Positions 62,034 to 64,000 of a DNA stretch of 64,000 bases are shown one piece after another (the first letter of the stretch is position 1; each line of letters starts with the position of its first letter). The notes under the pieces are model-generated. The model searched no databases, had not been told where the DNA came from, and worked only from the letters and a program-made list of their open reading frames with translations. Position numbers and translations under genes: made by a program. The stretch lies in NCBI GenBank assembly GCA_016188115.1, contig JACPIK010000002.1, positions 62,001 through 126,000 of the forward strand, read 5' to 3'. The stretch is from Candidatus Woesearchaeota archaeon. GTDB lineage: Archaea > Nanobdellota > Nanobdellia > Woesearchaeales > GW2011-AR9.

Positions 62034-63785
62034 ATGGATCCTAAAACCTTACGAGAAAAATATTTCACTTTCTTTGAGAGCAAAGGTCACAAACGCATCC
62101 CCTCTGCCTCACTTATTCCGGTTAATGATGCTTCTGTCTTATTCAACACGGCAGGCATGCAACCCTTAGTGCCTTATCTTCTTGGCCAACCACACCCGCA
62201 AGGAATTCGCCTTGTCAACATCCAAAAATGTCTGCGTACTGTTGACTTTGAGAATATTGGTGATAATACGCACCATACCTTCTTCCAGATGCTGGGTAAT
62301 TGGTCGTTAGGCGATTACTTCAAAAAAGAAGCAATTGAATGGTCATTTGAATTTCTTACATCTAAACAATGGTTAGGTATCCCTCTCAATATGCTTGGGT
62401 TCACCGTCTATCGTGGTGATGACAAAGTTCCTCGTGATGATGAAGCAGTTAAACTTTGGAGAGCTGCTGGCGTACCTGAGAAACGTATTGCGTATTGTGG
62501 TAAAGATAACTTTTGGAGTGCTGGTGATACAGGTCCTTGCGGTCCTTCGACAGAAATGTTTTATTGGACGGGTGATGGTGCTGCTCCAGAAACATTTGAT
62601 CCCGATGACAATCGTTGGGTTGAAATTTGGAACGATGTATTCATGACTTATAACCGTCAAGCTAATGGAGAATTAATTCCACTTACAAAGAAAAATGTTG
62701 ATACTGGTATGGGTTTTGAACGAGCTTTAGCAGTTCTTAACCATCAAAAAAGTTCCTATGAAACTGGTCTCTTTACACCAATTATTGAGAGACTCGAAGA
62801 GTTAGCGGGTGTTTCCTACCAACAAAAGAAACGCGAAATGCGTATCATTGCTGACCACTTACGTTCTGCCGTATTCGTCATAGGGGATGATAATGGGATT
62901 GCACCATCCAATGTCGATCGAGGGTATATCTTACGCCGGTTGATTCGCCGCGCCATTCGCTATGCTAAATTAATCGGCATCAACGAACCATTCACTGCAG
63001 ATCTTGCAACAATCATTGTTAAAGAATATGGTGATTATTACACTGAACTCAAACGTAATCAAGCAAAAGTACTTGATGAGTTAGCCAAAGAGGAAGAAAA
63101 ATTCAGTCAAACCTTAGAGAAAGGCCTTCACATTCTTGAAAAATTGACTGCCAGCAAAAGCACTATTAGTGCTGAAGATGCATTCCTTCTTTTTCAGAGC
63201 TACGGATTTCCCCTCGAAATGACTCAAGAACTTGCCGCTGAGAAAAATATTGCAGTTGATACTGTTGGATTTCACAAAGAGTTTGAAAAGCATCAAGAAC
63301 TCTCTCGCACTGCCGCCGCTGGCATGTTTAAAGGGGGGCTTGCAGACCATTCAGAACAAACTGTGCGATTGCACACCGCAACACATCTGCTCAACGAAGC
63401 ATTGCGTAAAGTCATATCTGCTGATATTCATCAACGCGGGTCTAACATTACGCCTGAACGATTACGTTTTGACTTTAATTTTCCTCGAAAACTAACCTCT
63501 GAAGAAATCAAGAAAGTGGAAGACGAAGTCAATCGCGTTATTCATGCGCAACTAGTAGTTGTCAGAAAAGAAATGACGCATGATCAAGCTGTCAAAATTG
63601 GTGCAGAGATGGAGTTTGGCGTTAAGTATCCTGCGACTGTTTCGGTCTATTTCGTTGGTGATTATTCCAAAGAATTCTGCGGCGGTCCACATGTCAATAA
63701 CACGCAAGATATTGGCAAATTCAAGATCATCAAAGAAGAAGCATCAGCAGCAGGGATTCGAAGAATTAAAGCAGTGGTTGAGTAG
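62034..63785 (+). CDS. alaS: Alanyl-tRNA synthetase, short form without C-Ala domain
   Basis: A class II synthetase charging tRNA-Ala, with editing. Seen: N-T-A-G-M-Q-P, H-H-T-F-F-Q-M-L-G-N-W-S-L-G-D-Y-F in the catalytic core, editing-site H-T-A-T-H-L-L and the C-x-x-x-H of F-C-G-G-P-H. It stops after the editing domain at 583 residues, where most AlaRS run to 850-900 with an oligomerising C-Ala. The N-terminal wording is bacterial, close to short CPR-type enzymes as I recall them, suggesting transfer. ATG 62034 is 27 nt from a GATATTAAAAA box. Confidence 0.92.
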   Translation: MDPKTLREKYFTFFESKGHKRIPSASLIPVNDASVLFNTAGMQPLVPYLLGQPHPQGIRLVNIQKCLRTVDFENIGDNTHHTFFQMLGNWSLGDYFKKEAIEWSFEFLTSKQWLGIPLNMLGFTVYRGDDKVPRDDEAVKLWRAAGVPEKRIAYCGKDNFWSAGDTGPCGPSTEMFYWTGDGAAPETFDPDDNRWVEIWNDVFMTYNRQANGELIPLTKKNVDTGMGFERALAVLNHQKSSYETGLFTPIIERLEELAGVSYQQKKREMRIIADHLRSAVFVIGDDNGIAPSNVDRGYILRRLIRRAIRYAKLIGINEPFTADLATIIVKEYGDYYTELKRNQAKVLDELAKEEEKFSQTLEKGLHILEKLTASKSTISAEDAFLLFQSYGFPLEMTQELAAEKNIAVDTVGFHKEFEKHQELSRTAAAGMFKGGLADHSEQTVRLHTATHLLNEALRKVISADIHQRGSNITPERLRFDFNFPRKLTSEEIKKVEDEVNRVIHAQLVVVRKEMTHDQAVKIGAEMEFGVKYPATVSVYFVGDYSKEFCGGPHVNNTQDIGKFKIIKEEASAAGIRRIKAVVE

Positions 63786-64000
63786 ACATTACCTCTCTTT
63801 GATAACTAATCTTTTCTTTCTTCTCTTTTATTTTCATCTCTTTCTTTCCCATTGCATACTCTACGGCAGATTCAGCAAGGATTTGTAGGGAATCATAAAG
63901 CGTGATCCTAAGATCTTGTTGTGTAATCGCAAGAGGCAATTCGGTACATCCTAACACCACGCCTAGTTGTTTCTTTAGGTGGATTAAATCTAGAACTGCT
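63766..64000 (-). CDS. Aspartate/glutamate racemase-family protein, C-terminal part
   Basis: Cut by the window edge; only the last ~77 residues are visible. V-V-L-G-C-T-E-L-P-L-A-I is the second catalytic Cys motif of Asp/Glu/hydantoin racemases. D-S-L-Q-I-L-A-E-S-A-V-E-Y-A follows as in aspartate racemases. A charged Lys/Glu tail is appended. The 3' end overlaps alaS by 20 nt, convergent. Confidence 0.8.
   Translation of the reverse strand, partial: AVLDLIHLKKQLGVVLGCTELPLAITQQDLRITLYDSLQILAESAVEYAMGKKEMKIKEKKEKISYQREVMSTQPLL

Noticed and set aside
63580-63888. 102-codon frame at the alaS end
   Set aside because: Out of frame with alaS and overlapping it; lacks protein character.
1-64000. 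CRISPR array, cas genes, integrase or transposase genes
   Set aside because: No regularly spaced repeats and no protein with such motifs were seen; the hairpin elements are the only possible mobile-element traces.

Overview
The window reads as a chromosomal segment of an archaeon, most probably a DPANN-type lineage of the Woesearchaeota/Pacearchaeota kind (inferred from gene content, no search was run). Archaeal signs are ribosomal protein S6e, prefoldin alpha, an archaeal FtsY, archaeal-type ProRS and IleRS, Taw1/TYW1, archaeal riboflavin synthase and the RbkR riboflavin kinase-regulator. Many genes start 25-30 nt downstream of a TATA box, so they are probably leaderless. Several genes look bacterial: a short AlaRS without C-Ala domain, RibD and RibB, lipoproteins with lipoboxes, and a MepA-like endopeptidase.

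Layout. 1-14.9 kb: a cell-surface cluster of large exported or membrane-anchored, Cys- and Asp-rich proteins with FG-GAP/VCBS repeats, thrombospondin type 3 repeats, a TSP1-like module, beta-sandwich (possibly cohesin-like) domains and terminal Cys-bracketed dockerin-like EF-hand modules. A tRNA-Ser(GCU) that appears to carry two introns lies inside it (766-930). 15-20 kb: a soluble histidine kinase, an OB-fold protein, S6e with a structured leader, small membrane proteins, a winged-helix regulator and a nitroreductase. 20-27.5 kb: ftsZ with a long non-coding upstream region, pyrD, a run of four lipoproteins on the minus strand and an AbrB/PhoU-type regulator beside a 19-bp palindrome. 27.5-42 kb: a membrane kinase-like protein, proS, a secreted metallopeptidase, ileS, an Lrp-type regulator broken by one in-frame TAA, a radical-SAM-like/heme-oxygenase-like gene pair, a membrane winged-helix protein and a membrane Lon-like protease. 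42.3-46.3 kb: a riboflavin operon (rbkR-ribC-ribH-ribD-ribB-HAD phosphatase). 47-64 kb: DoxX plus cupredoxin, an NMD3-like protein, taw1, a long PRPP-synthase homologue, prefoldin alpha-ftsY, lysC-dapA-lysA, a MepA-like endopeptidase, a TPR protein, an MtaB-like methylthiotransferase lacking two auxiliary-cluster cysteines, alaS, and the end of an aspartate/glutamate racemase-like gene.

How it fits together. The surface genes share modules: Cys-bracketed EF-hand tags, Cys-Pro beta-domains, and a G-x-A-[IY] motif after the N-terminal membrane helix. This suggests one calcium- and disulfide-stabilised extracellular assembly. The riboflavin and lysine runs give much of two biosynthetic routes, although GTP cyclohydrolase, asd, dapB and the later DAP genes are not in the window. 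A recurring palindrome TCACT-N4-AGTGA near several promoters may mark a small regulon.
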